Shown here: positions 1-11,334 of the stretch, piece after piece
Numbering within the stretch: the first letter of the stretch is position 1
Layout of the letters: each line of letters opens with the position of its first letter
Assembly (NCBI GenBank): GCA_945865595.1
Contig: CAMBEV010000003.1
Location: 1 to 39,538, forward strand
Origin: Nannocystis exedens
Lineage (GTDB): Bacteria > Myxococcota_A > Polyangia > Polyangiales > Polyangiaceae
Reading direction: 5' to 3'
Length of the DNA: 39,538 bases
The notes under the pieces: generated by a model
What the model was told of the DNA's origin: nothing
The model's input: only the letters and a program-made list of their open reading frames with translations
Databases searched by the model: none
Translations under genes and position numbers: made by a program

Positions 1-1
1 A

Positions 2-370
2 CTCTTCAACGCACGCAAAGGTCGCGTGATGCGTGAATCCCTCCTCGAGTTTCTCGTCTCCGGTCTTCGCTATGTCTTCCCGGCACAGCTCGGTCTCTTC
101 GGCATCGGTATGCCCACCGCATTTAGCGCGGCTCCGCTTTCAAGCAAGCTGCGCATTGAAGAAGATGACGGCTGCGTGTGGCAAATGCCGAAGGGCAAGC
201 TCACTGCGAAGGGCCGTGTGATCGAACCGCTCTACCCAAACGCGCCCAAGGCTGCCGCGAAAGATCCGCAGCTTTACGAATACCTCGCCCTTGCCGATGC
301 GCTGCGTGTTGGCCGTGCACGCGAACGGGCCATTGCGCGCGATGAACTTGCGAGGAGACTCCATTCGTGA
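2..370 (+). CDS. C-terminal part of antitoxin-like winged-helix protein, AbiEi-type partner of a nucleotidyltransferase (5' end outside window)
   Basis: The frame is open to the window edge, so the gene is 5'-truncated here; GTG 26 and ATG 29 lie inside the domain and are unlikely starts. The visible part has the pattern RESLLEFLVSGLRYVFPAQ, then GMPTAFSAAPL, then LEPLYP-like and DPQLYEYLALADALRVGRAR segments. From memory, these mark the C-terminal region of small helix-turn-helix proteins encoded just before AbiEii-like nucleotidyltransferases. The DNA-binding HTH would lie upstream of base 1 (inference). Its stop overlaps the GTG start of the next gene in a GTGA (367-370), and GAGGAG at 352-357 serves as ribosome site for that gene, so the two are translationally coupled. 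Likely role: transcriptional autoregulator or antitoxin of the pair. The family match is good; antitoxin function is inferred from context. Confidence 0.65.
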   Translation, partial: LFNARKGRVMRESLLEFLVSGLRYVFPAQLGLFGIGMPTAFSAAPLSSKLRIEEDDGCVWQMPKGKLTAKGRVIEPLYPNAPKAAAKDPQLYEYLALADALRVGRARERAIARDELARRLHS

Positions 371-1059
371 ACTCGGGGCGCAAGAGTTCCCTTGCGGCAA
401 TTGAAACGATCGCGCGAGCTGTCGAGCACGGTCCCGACAAACTCGTCTTCGTGGGAGGCACTGTCACCGCGCTGTATCCCCTCGAGGGCAACATCAGGCC
501 GACGCTGGACGTCGACTGCGTCGTTGATGTGACCACCACGAGCGCCTACTACGATGTCGTCAAGAGACTTCACAACCTCGGTTTCAAGGCATGCACCGAC
601 GAAGGCGCGCCGCTCTGTCGACTCGTCTACCGCGGCATTCTTGTCGACCTGGTGGCAACGCCTGCCTTGCCGGTGGGACCGACGAATCGTTGGTACCGTG
701 ATGCAGTCAAAGAGGCAGGGCTCTACGAAGTGGCCAGTGATCTCACGGTGCTCGCCATCATACCGATGTACTTTGTGGCAACCAAGCTCGAGGCCTTTCG
801 TAGTCGTGGTGGCGGTGACTTCGCGGCGAGTCATGACCTTGAAGACGTGCTCACTGTTCTTGGTGGCCTGCCCGATCTGCGCAACGCCATCGACATAGAG
901 ACGAGCGAGGTAGCGCTTGCTCTACGAAGCGAACTTGCTGCACTCGCGGTGCGGGGCGCCTTCATCGATGCCGTTCCTGGGCACTGCGATGGTGAGGCGA
1001 CGGGGCAGGGGTGTGCGGACGTTGTGCTTGATTGGCTTGAGTCGGTCGTCGCTAGATGA
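367..1059 (+). CDS. AbiEii-like nucleotidyltransferase, probable toxin of a two-gene module
   Basis: 230 residues with a polymerase-beta-type nucleotidyltransferase core: GGT at residues 30-32, the metal-binding pair in LDVD (Asp48, Asp50) and a third carboxylate in ILVDLV (Asp94). A conserved KLEAFRSRGG(G)D segment and a later SHDLEDVL motif are typical of the AbiEii/DUF1814-like branch, where the Lys and Asp contribute to the active site. Such enzymes transfer nucleotides to RNA (tRNA for the MenT/AbiEii toxins studied) or protein. The GTG start at 367 is chosen because it overlaps the upstream stop and is preceded by GAGGAG 9 bases away. Nothing after it belongs to the operon. A housekeeping or decayed role cannot be excluded, but all core residues are present. 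Confidence 0.75.
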   Translation: MNSGRKSSLAAIETIARAVEHGPDKLVFVGGTVTALYPLEGNIRPTLDVDCVVDVTTTSAYYDVVKRLHNLGFKACTDEGAPLCRLVYRGILVDLVATPALPVGPTNRWYRDAVKEAGLYEVASDLTVLAIIPMYFVATKLEAFRSRGGGDFAASHDLEDVLTVLGGLPDLRNAIDIETSEVALALRSELAALAVRGAFIDAVPGHCDGEATGQGCADVVLDWLESVVAR

Positions 1060-1090
1060 CGGTGCCTGGACGCTCATTGAAATATTTCGC

Positions 1091-1134
1091 AACTTCCCCA
1101 CTTACATTTCGAACTTCCCCACCAACTTCCCCAC
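1091..1134. repeat. three direct copies of AACTTCCCCAC
   Basis: The 11-mer AACTTCCCCAC occurs exactly at 1091-1101, 1112-1122 and 1124-1134, so the copies are spaced 21 and 12 bases apart. They lie in the 257-base gap between the nucleotidyltransferase stop and the end of the convergent lipoprotein gene, in sequence that is more A/T-rich than its surroundings. Because no gene start faces this gap, the copies are unlikely to be ordinary promoter operators. They may be the scar of an insertion or a binding site for an unknown protein. The rest of the gap shows no gene. Confidence 0.6.
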
Positions 1135-1316
1135 TTGGTACGAAACGCATGGAACGCTCAGGTGTCGCACAAGGCAGAAATTGCAGGGTTTCGTAACGGT
1201 CTAGAACGGTGAGTGCCCGCTCAAATGGCCTTCACGCGGTGTTCCTCGACGGTGCGTACCGCGTCGATGCTGAGGCTCCAACGTGGAAGCCGCTCGGCCA
1301 CTTGGCGAAGCGTCCC

Positions 1317-1727
1317 TCACCGTGACACGACGGTCCCGCCCTTGGGTGTGCATTCTTGGGTCACGATCTCTTTGGTGCTCGGCTCGTAGGCCCACGCGTT
1401 CGCGCAGGAGAGCCCATTGGACAACCGACACGCTGCGACTTGGCCTGTCGTGGTGCACGGCTTTGTGTCCCACGTGGCGCCTGATGACTGTCTGCAAACG
1501 GACTCGGCGTCGGCGAGCGCTTGGGCGCTGGTAGTGGAACCATACTCGACGCAAAGCCGAACGCCACCAGGGCCGGCGGTCGGCTGATCACAGCTCGCGG
1601 TCACCGTGGTGCAGCCCGAGGGATTCGTGTCGCCGGCGTCGTTGCCTCCGGTTTCGGTCGCTCGGAGCGTGCACGCCGAGGCGGATATAAGTAACAGCGA
1701 CAGTAGTCGTTCGCGCAGGCTGATCAT
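1317..1727 (-). CDS. small Cys-rich secreted lipoprotein of unknown function
   Basis: 136 residues. The N-terminus MISLRERLLSLLLISASAC is a lipoprotein signal peptide with Cys19 as the predicted lipidation site, so the product should sit on a membrane, facing the periplasm or cell surface. The mature part begins with a Gly/Asp/Thr-rich spacer and then a compact region with eight cysteines, which probably form disulfides. I recognise no enzyme motif. ATG 1727 is chosen over an in-frame ATG at 1784 because it places the signal peptide at the very N-terminus. It follows the aminotransferase on the same strand by 57 bases and could be in that transcript, although an independent promoter is equally possible. 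Confidence 0.7.
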   Translation of the reverse strand: MISLRERLLSLLLISASACTLRATETGGNDAGDTNPSGCTTVTASCDQPTAGPGGVRLCVEYGSTTSAQALADAESVCRQSSGATWDTKPCTTTGQVAACRLSNGLSCANAWAYEPSTKEIVTQECTPKGGTVVSR

Positions 1728-1784
1728 GTGTCCCCAACGGAGAGGGGAACCCAGGCGGCATGCTGGCGTCAAGGCGTTATGCAA

Positions 1785-2927
1785 TCACAGATCGTCAACC
1801 ATCTTGCGCAATTCGGCGATGCCGCGCGCGAACTCGAGCTCGGAGGCGAGCAGGCTCACGACGAAGTAGGGCTCCTCTCTAAAGTCGAAAAAATGCCCCG
1901 GATGAACGAAGACGCCGTGCTCCTCGAGGAACCGCAACGCGAGGCTCGTTTCAGTGTCGACGCGTGGCAGGCGGATCACCGCGGACCAGCCGCCCTCTGC
2001 GTCGAGGACCGTCGCGGCCGAGCCCGCGACCCCCGCGACTGCGCGGTGATAGTTCGCTCGGATGCGCGTGCGAATCGCGTGGCGTGTGACTTCGCTTGCG
2101 CCAATCAGTTGCGATAGCGCGTGCTGCACGGGGGCACCCACCGAAAGGTAACTGTCGATGAGCAGTTCGAGTCGGGACAGCGCTTCGTCTACGCGTTCAC
2201 GCCTGCCTGCTACGGCGATCCAGCCGGCCTTCATCTGCGGGAGCGCGGCAAGCTTGGACAAGCCACTGAGCGCAAACGTCAACTCGCCTTCGATGTCGAT
2301 GGCGGAGCGCACGCGAGCGGGCACCTCGCGAAGACCGTATTCTGCAAATACCTCGTCGCTGATGATCGGCAATCCATGCTCAGCGATGGCCACAAGCTCG
2401 TCGCGTTTGGCGTAATTGCCGGTCGGGTTGTTTGGGCTGACCATGACGATCGCCCGCGTGCGTGGTCCAATTCCGCGGCGCACCGAGTCGAGATCGACGT
2501 GCCAAGCGCCGTCGTACAAGAGGCGGTAGGGCACGATGTGCACGCCATCGAACTGGGCGAGGTGCTCGAAGAGCGGATAACTCGGCTCAGGGATCAGCAC
2601 GTCGTCGCCCGGATCACAAAGTAACTTGAACAGTAGCGAATAGGCCTCGCTGGTGCTGGTTGTCAGCACCACTTGCGACGCCGCAGCTCCTAACGTTGCG
2701 GCGGCGGCCGATCGCGCTTGAGGCAGGCCGAACGGCTCGGGCTCGTACCGCAGCGAACGTCTGTCGGACAGGGCCGAGAGGATCGCGTCCTCGTCGTATG
2801 GGAAGGCGAGGTCAGTCGGATTGCTGACCGTGAGATCGATCGTGGGTCGTCCTTCGATGCGCCGCTTCGCGAGCGCGAGGAAAAACGGGTTGGTTTCTGA
2901 GGCGTGTGCCGTGCGGCGAGAGAGCAT
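1785..2927 (-). CDS. PLP-dependent class I/II aminotransferase
   Basis: 380 residues with fold-type I aminotransferase marks: an N-terminal IDLTVSNPTD segment, a YxP substrate-binding patch (EPSYPLFEH), SPNNPTGNY with the PLP-binding Asn, ISDEVFAEYG with the Asp that contacts the pyridine nitrogen, and the Schiff-base lysine (Lys225) in SGLSKLAALPQMKAG. It transfers the amino group between an amino acid and a 2-oxo acid in the cytoplasm; the substrate cannot be fixed from sequence. ATG 2927 begins 8 bases after the metH stop, so co-transcription with metH is likely, and a role in methionine or aromatic amino acid metabolism is possible but unproven. An in-frame ATG at 2975 would overlap metH by 40 bases and adds a non-conserved extension, so I rejected it. 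Confidence 0.88.
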   Translation of the reverse strand: MLSRRTAHASETNPFFLALAKRRIEGRPTIDLTVSNPTDLAFPYDEDAILSALSDRRSLRYEPEPFGLPQARSAAAATLGAAASQVVLTTSTSEAYSLLFKLLCDPGDDVLIPEPSYPLFEHLAQFDGVHIVPYRLLYDGAWHVDLDSVRRGIGPRTRAIVMVSPNNPTGNYAKRDELVAIAEHGLPIISDEVFAEYGLREVPARVRSAIDIEGELTFALSGLSKLAALPQMKAGWIAVAGRRERVDEALSRLELLIDSYLSVGAPVQHALSQLIGASEVTRHAIRTRIRANYHRAVAGVAGSAATVLDAEGGWSAVIRLPRVDTETSLALRFLEEHGVFVHPGHFFDFREEPYFVVSLLASELEFARGIAELRKMVDDL

Positions 2928-2935
2928 GAGATCGC

Positions 2936-6613
<3,678 letters not shown>

Positions 6614-6633
6614 GGCGATTGCCCGGCAGACTA

Positions 6634-6651
6634 GCCGGAAGCCGCTCCGGC
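6634..6651 (-). other. short GC-rich hairpin in the metH leader
   Basis: GCCGGA (6634-6639) and TCCGGC (6646-6651) are exact inverted repeats around a 6-base loop, about 20 bases upstream of the metH ATG and in the gap shared with the divergent small gene. It could modulate metH translation or mean nothing in such GC-rich DNA. It is too small for a cobalamin or SAM/SAH riboswitch. Confidence 0.3.
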
Positions 6652-6718
6652 GCGAAAAGCGATTCTGTCAGAGGCCGATTCGCGTTAGGCTGGTCAGCTT
6701 CATCGAGGAGGCTTTGCG

Positions 6719-6931
6719 ATGACGACGAAGAACGGACCCCCAAGCGAGCGCCCCGCTCCAAAAACTGACGGACGCAAACAGAGCCTCTATTTCCCCGAAG
6801 TGATGCTCGCTGAGATGAAGCTCGAAGCGAAGCGCCTCAACCGATCGCTCTCCTGGGTTGTGCAGCGCGCCTGGCGTACTGCGAAGCGTGACGTGAAGAA
6901 GATTCCCGGCGTGAACGACATCGAAGGGTGA
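6719..6931 (+). CDS. small ribbon-helix-helix-like protein, TIGR04563-type (Myxococcota)
   Basis: 70 residues. A disordered, Pro/Lys-rich head is followed by KQSLYFPEVMLAEMKLEA and RSLSWVVQRAWRTAKRDV. This is a beta-strand plus two-helix arrangement like the ribbon-helix-helix DNA-binding fold, with the wording typical of a small protein family I associate with Myxococcota (recalled as TIGR04563). A strong GAGGAG at 6705-6710, eight bases before ATG 6719, supports the start. It is transcribed away from metH and ends 6 bases before the stop of the convergent VWA lipoprotein gene. A regulatory DNA-binding role is inferred from the fold only; no target is visible. Confidence 0.75.
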   Translation: MTTKNGPPSERPAPKTDGRKQSLYFPEVMLAEMKLEAKRLNRSLSWVVQRAWRTAKRDVKKIPGVNDIEG

Positions 6932-6937
6932 GCGGCG

Positions 6938-7918
6938 TCACCGCGGTGGCGTGAAGTTCTTGCAGGCGGCGTCGAATGTTTGGAGCGCTTTGTTGAGAGC
7001 GCCCGACAGGTCGCCGTCGCAGATCGAGCTAAACACTGCCGTCTTGCCTACCTGGCTGACGAATTTCTTCAGGCGGGTGGCTTCCGCGGCATCGCCAAAT
7101 GAGGAGGTGCAGTCGGTCTGCCCAGCGATGACCGCTGTTGCCCAGCGATCGTGCCCTTGTTTGAGATCGTCAAAAAACTTGACGTAACTGGCCGTATCCT
7201 CGGCGATATCAGTGCATGACTGTGTGGCGCCCATCTTGAGGCTGGTCGAGCCGACCGAACAGTCTTCTTCGTCGGTGAGATAGACGATGCCAAGGAGGGC
7301 GTCGTCGCGAACGAAGCCCTTGTTGCTGTCTTTGAGGCGATCGCCCAAAGCAAGGCGACCCGCCTGTAACGGCATTTCCCAGCTGGGACCATTCGTGCCC
7401 ACGTTCGCGATGCTTGAGAAGGTACTTGTGAGGCTCGGATCGCTTCGTTCAAGCCACGCGCGCGACATGCTCTTGTTCGTGCGGAACCTTCCGTTGTCGC
7501 CTTTTTGGGACAGCCCGGGAACCGTGAAGCCGAAGATGTCTTGTGTGGTGGCGAGATCGACACCGGTTGTGGTCACTGCGATGCGGTAGTCGATCGGATC
7601 GCCGCCCTTCGTCGTGAACTTGTTCAGGACATCGATGAATTTTGGAAAATTCGCAGCGAGGTTCGCTTGCTCTTGGTCCATGGAGCCCGAGTCATCGACG
7701 ACGAAGACGAGGTCCATCTTCTTGCAAGCGGAGTCGTCTTCGGGGCGGTCGTTCGAGCCCAGGACTGCAGCGTCAACTTTGTTGACTGCGCCCCCGTCGC
7801 TTCCGGGCTCAGGTTGCGTAGCGTTGTCCGAAAATCGCGTATCGGCCGTTGTCCCACAGGCGATTCCTACCGACGACGTGAGCAAGAGAAACGTGAGGGC
7901 TTTCGTTGGAGTGCGCAT
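6938..7918 (-). CDS. VWA-domain lipoprotein
   Basis: 326 residues. The signal peptide MRTPTKALTFLLLTSSVGIAC gives a predicted lipidated Cys21. After an Asp/Gly-rich spacer, a von Willebrand factor A domain starts near residue 68 with the metal-ion site DxSxS as DDSGSMD (Asp75, Ser77, Ser79), a later Thr region and the acidic LTDEEDCS segment. VWA domains bind ligands or partner proteins through a divalent cation. Myxobacteria encode many such lipoproteins, some related to gliding or surface functions, but nothing here fixes the role. Several cysteine pairs suggest disulfides and an extracytoplasmic location. The gene is monocistronic or the first in its own unit; the next gene on the same strand lies upstream of it, 118 bases beyond its start. 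Confidence 0.85.
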   Translation of the reverse strand: MRTPTKALTFLLLTSSVGIACGTTADTRFSDNATQPEPGSDGGAVNKVDAAVLGSNDRPEDDSACKKMDLVFVVDDSGSMDQEQANLAANFPKFIDVLNKFTTKGGDPIDYRIAVTTTGVDLATTQDIFGFTVPGLSQKGDNGRFRTNKSMSRAWLERSDPSLTSTFSSIANVGTNGPSWEMPLQAGRLALGDRLKDSNKGFVRDDALLGIVYLTDEEDCSVGSTSLKMGATQSCTDIAEDTASYVKFFDDLKQGHDRWATAVIAGQTDCTSSFGDAAEATRLKKFVSQVGKTAVFSSICDGDLSGALNKALQTFDAACKNFTPPR

Positions 7919-8036
7919 CGGGCGGGATTATGGCGCTCGCCGCGCGCATTTGCGCTCTTGGCAGGGCAGGATGCCTCATTGAGACAGCTGCGCGATCTTG
8001 GGTAGCTGGTAAGCGGGCGAAGTTTGCGGTGAGCGG

Positions 8037-9293
8037 TCAGGGAGCAAGGCTCGTGTCGTCAAGTTCCTTGCCTTTGGTTTCGGGCACCATCGCGAAGATG
8101 AAGACGATCGCAAGCACGAGGCCGATGGGCGTCAGCGCTACGACAGGTCCGTAGCCGCCCACGTTTCCCGGAAGCGCGAGCCAACCGACGAAGAGCGGTG
8201 CGATGACGTACCCGATGCGACCGAGCATGTTGTTCGACCATGCGTAAGCGTCGGCGCGAAATTCAGTCGGAAAGAGCTCAGCCGTGATGGCGTTCATGAC
8301 GGACAATACGGCAGTGGCCCCAAAGATGGCAAAGATGAGCGCGACCGTAAGGCCCAAGGGCGTGTGGAGTGTGTACGCGCCCGCGATACCGATCGCCCCG
8401 GTGCCGTAAATCACTGCACCTCCGAGGCGTCGCCCGAAAACGTCAATCAGCTTTCCTGCTGCGAAGACGAGCGGCATCGACACGAGCGCTGCGATCGTGA
8501 TCGCCTTGCCGACCTGCCCGTCAGTCATGCCGCGTTCGCCCATGGCGAATTCCTTCCAGTAGGTCACGGCGGTTGACGAGCCGACGTAGGTAAAAAACCA
8601 GATCAGTGAGACCTTGAGGACCCACCCCTTCGAGCCGCTCCTCCAAATGCGAAACATGTCGGGCGTCTGCGAGATGAGCCCTTCCTTTTTTCGTGCCTCG
8701 AAACGAGCTGTTTCGCGCAGCCCGCGGCGAAGGTAGGCGATGAGCGCGAGGGGCACGATGGCGGACAGGTAAACGAAGCGCCAGTTGAATGGCGCCGCGA
8801 AAAAGGGATTTTTGAGCAGCAACGGCACAATGCCGGCGCACACCACGCCGCCCAACGCGGTGGTGGCCTGGATGACGCCGATGACGGTTCCGCGTCGCTC
8901 CGCCGGAAACTCTTCAGCGGCGTAGACCATGCTGATTGCCCATTCGCCGATCAGAAAGACGCGCGCAGCGAGTTGTGCGAGCGCGAAGATGATCGCGTTG
9001 GGTGCGAGGCCGGTCGCAAAGGTGCAGAGCGAGTAGCCGATGATGGTGACGGTCATCAGTGGCTTGCGACCCCAGCGATCGCCCATGCGCACGAGGAGGT
9101 ACGCCAGCATCGTGCCAATGTTGACGACCGTGATCATCGCCCCGCGTTCGAGCGACGAGAGGTTGAAGCTCGCGCCGATGTTCGGGAGCAGCTGCGAGAG
9201 CGCGAAGAAGTCGTAGCCCTCGAAGAAGCAAGCGACGCCGAGAAACGCGAAGAGCTTCTTTTGGTAGGGCGTGAAAGGGATCTTGGGCGCCAT
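8037..9293 (-). CDS. MFS transporter, sugar-porter-like
   Basis: 418 residues with about 12 predicted membrane segments. Major facilitator signatures are present: the N-half loop motif RMGDRWGRKPLM between helices 2 and 3, the equivalent DVFGRRLGG in the C-half, a charged GEW segment in helix 4, and a C-terminal VPETKGKELDD that resembles the PETKG motif of the sugar porter family. The start MAPKIPFTPYQKKLFAF is followed directly by the first helix. It should exchange or symport a small molecule across the inner membrane; the substrate is unknown, and a carboxylate or aromatic acid is as plausible as a sugar. It lies 20 bases after the stop of the histidine kinase gene on the same strand, so the two may be co-transcribed. 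Confidence 0.85.
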   Translation of the reverse strand: MAPKIPFTPYQKKLFAFLGVACFFEGYDFFALSQLLPNIGASFNLSSLERGAMITVVNIGTMLAYLLVRMGDRWGRKPLMTVTIIGYSLCTFATGLAPNAIIFALAQLAARVFLIGEWAISMVYAAEEFPAERRGTVIGVIQATTALGGVVCAGIVPLLLKNPFFAAPFNWRFVYLSAIVPLALIAYLRRGLRETARFEARKKEGLISQTPDMFRIWRSGSKGWVLKVSLIWFFTYVGSSTAVTYWKEFAMGERGMTDGQVGKAITIAALVSMPLVFAAGKLIDVFGRRLGGAVIYGTGAIGIAGAYTLHTPLGLTVALIFAIFGATAVLSVMNAITAELFPTEFRADAYAWSNNMLGRIGYVIAPLFVGWLALPGNVGGYGPVVALTPIGLVLAIVFIFAMVPETKGKELDDTSLAP

Positions 9294-9313
9294 TGCGCGC
9301 GAGGGTATCGCGG

Positions 9314-10840
9314 CTACGCGTCTTCCCGAGCCCGAATCGCCTTGCGCAACCGCTCCGACAACTCAGCCGGAGTGTAAGGTTTCAGCAAGAAGCCGTTGGG
9401 AGGCGCATCGTGAAAGTTAGCCTCGACGTCATTGTAACCGCTCGAGACCAATACGACCGCGTCCGGGTCGATCGCTCGCATCTGGCGAAGCGCCTCGTCG
9501 CCGCTCATTTCAGGCATCGTCATGTCGAGAATCACGGCGCTGATGTCGTCCGCGTGCGCGGCGAACACCTCGACGCCCTCGCGCCCATTTGTAGCTTCGA
9601 GTGTTGCAAACCCCATGCGCTGCAAAATGCGGCGCGCGGCCGATCGAACCACGGCCTCGTCGTCGACGATGAGAATGACGCCACTGCCCTGAAAGCTCAC
9701 GGGCGGGAGCGACCGCGATTTTTCGGCGGGTTGATCGCTTGCAGGTAGGAGGGCGCGAAAGGTGGAGCCTTCGCCGAGGCTGCTTTCGAGGCGAATGAGT
9801 CCGCGATGACCCCGAACGGCGCCGAGCACGGCAGCGAGGCCAAGGCCACGACCCGAGAATTTGGTCGTGAAGAACGGATCGAAGATCTTGGCGCGCGTTT
9901 CGTCGGACATGCCGATGCCGTTGTCCTGGACCTCGACGTACGCATAGCGCCCCGGGACGAACGCGTTCGGGTCGACAAAGGCGTCGTTGGGGATTTCGTG
10001 GATGGTTTCTTCGCCGGTCCGCACGGTCACAAGGCCGGCCTTCGCGCCGATCGCCTCTGCGGCATTGATGACGAGGTTCATGACGATCTGCTGAAATTGG
10101 GCGACGTCCACTTCGAGCGTCAATGGCTCGGAGGAGAGCTCGAGTTTGACCTCCACCTTCTTCGGGATCGTCGCTTCGAGCAGGTGAGCGATTTCGGTGA
10201 CCTGTTGTGACAAGTCAACATGCTTGACTTCGAAGTGGCCCTTGCCCGAATACGCCAGCATCTGCCGTGAGAGCGTGGCAGCGCGCCTACTCGTCAGGAG
10301 GATGTCCTGGAGCGTGGCGTGAACGGGACTGCCCTCGGGCAACTCGAGTTGAGCCAGCGTTGCATTACCGATGATGGCCGTCAGGAGGTTATTGAAGTCG
10401 TGGGCGATGCCGCCCGCGAGTACGCCGAGGCTCTCGAGCTTCTGCATTTGTAGCAGCTTCGATTGCATTTCAGTGGCTGCGGACTGGTGCTCGAACGCAG
10501 CCGTTACATCCATGCCGAGGCACGCGGCGCCTCGAGGCTCCCCATCGGCAGTGCGTCGAAACGACGCGATGAAGCGACGATCGTCGAGCACTATCGCGCG
10601 GTCACCTTCCCGAGAGGCAAGCGCATCGCGAAGGCCGAGTGCGATCGGGTTGCTATCGTCCATCGCGAAGATGTTGTCGCCTACCTGCGGGATGAGCGAC
10701 GTGGCCAATGCCGCGCCGCCCTCGCACACAAGAATGGTCCCGCGTTCATCGACCCCAACCACGACGAGCGGCTCGACCTTGTGGGCCGTCGCCATCAGTG
10801 CCAGCCGCACTTCGGCATCGCGACGTTTCTCGGCGTCCAT
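9314..10840 (-). CDS. hybrid sensor histidine kinase with C-terminal receiver domain
   Basis: 508 residues. An N-terminal PAS-like sensor (about 15-120) is followed by a coiled linker, a phosphoacceptor helix with GGIAHDFNN (His147), an ATPase domain with NLVINAAEA (N box), VQDNGIGM (G1) and [11 protein letters not shown] (G2), and a receiver domain with phospho-acceptor Asp439 in [12 protein letters not shown] and the conserved Lys in FLLKPY. There is no membrane segment, so sensing should be cytoplasmic. ATG 10840 is preferred over ATG 10861, which adds MLVYHAR and would leave only 7 bases to the divergent gene. No cognate regulator with an output domain is adjacent, so phosphotransfer to a distant partner is likely. 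Confidence 0.9.
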   Translation of the reverse strand: MDAEKRRDAEVRLALMATAHKVEPLVVVGVDERGTILVCEGGAALATSLIPQVGDNIFAMDDSNPIALGLRDALASREGDRAIVLDDRRFIASFRRTADGEPRGAACLGMDVTAAFEHQSAATEMQSKLLQMQKLESLGVLAGGIAHDFNNLLTAIIGNATLAQLELPEGSPVHATLQDILLTSRRAATLSRQMLAYSGKGHFEVKHVDLSQQVTEIAHLLEATIPKKVEVKLELSSEPLTLEVDVAQFQQIVMNLVINAAEAIGAKAGLVTVRTGEETIHEIPNDAFVDPNAFVPGRYAYVEVQDNGIGMSDETRAKIFDPFFTTKFSGRGLGLAAVLGAVRGHRGLIRLESSLGEGSTFRALLPASDQPAEKSRSLPPVSFQGSGVILIVDDEAVVRSAARRILQRMGFATLEATNGREGVEVFAAHADDISAVILDMTMPEMSGDEALRQMRAIDPDAVVLVSSGYNDVEANFHDAPPNGFLLKPYTPAELSERLRKAIRAREDA

Positions 10841-10850
10841 GCGTGCGTGG

Positions 10851-10856
10851 TACACT
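10851..10856 (+). promoter_or_regulatory. candidate -10 element in the histidine kinase / GNAT divergent gap
   Basis: TACACT lies 12 bases before the GNAT ATG (10869), within a 28-base gap between two divergent genes. If used, it would give a very short or nearly absent leader. No convincing -35 element is visible, because that position falls inside the kinase gene. Confidence 0.25.
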
Positions 10857-10868
10857 AACACCGAAAAG

Positions 10869-11288
10869 ATGGATCTCGAGATTCGCCTCGCTGTGCGATC
10901 AGAATGGCCTCAGCTCGCAAAGCTTGCGTGCGACCTTCGCCCGCACCTCGACGCGAGCGCATTTCTTGAGCGCGCGGGATTTCAGGAACTCTACGGTTAC
11001 CAATTGCACGCGGCGTTCGAGGGCCGCAACCCGGTGGGGCTGATGGGCGTGCGTGCCTGCTGCACTCTTGCGCGCGGAACCTTCCTTCAAATTGACGATC
11101 TCGTCGTTGACGAATCGCGGCGCGGCGCCGGAATTGGCCGGCACATGATGGACTACGCCGAGGCGTACGCAGGGTCGCTTGGGCTCGGTGCGCTCTATCT
11201 TGAGGCGCGGCCCACCGCGATTGGTTTCTATGAAACGCTGGGTCTCACGCATCATCCGAGTCCCGTGATGCGCAAAGTGTTTGGCTGA
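10869..11288 (+). CDS. GNAT-family N-acetyltransferase
   Basis: 139 residues forming a single GNAT domain. The acetyl-CoA pyrophosphate-binding motif is seen in VVDESRRGAGIGRHMMDYA, preceded by the beta-4 strand LQIDDLVV and followed by LYLEARPTAIGFYETLG, the usual motif B ending. It acetylates an amine on a small molecule or protein; the substrate is unknown. The N-terminal DLEIRLAVRSEWPQLAKLA is the normal first strand and helix, which supports ATG 10869 rather than an upstream start inside the divergent kinase gene. It is followed by the S46 peptidase gene after 46 bases on the same strand. The open frame does extend upstream, but only antisense to the kinase. Confidence 0.88.
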   Translation: MDLEIRLAVRSEWPQLAKLACDLRPHLDASAFLERAGFQELYGYQLHAAFEGRNPVGLMGVRACCTLARGTFLQIDDLVVDESRRGAGIGRHMMDYAEAYAGSLGLGALYLEARPTAIGFYETLGLTHHPSPVMRKVFG

Positions 11289-11334
11289 CCTTCGGCCTTC
11301 AAGCCGCATCCGAAAGCGGCTAAGGCGGGTGCCC

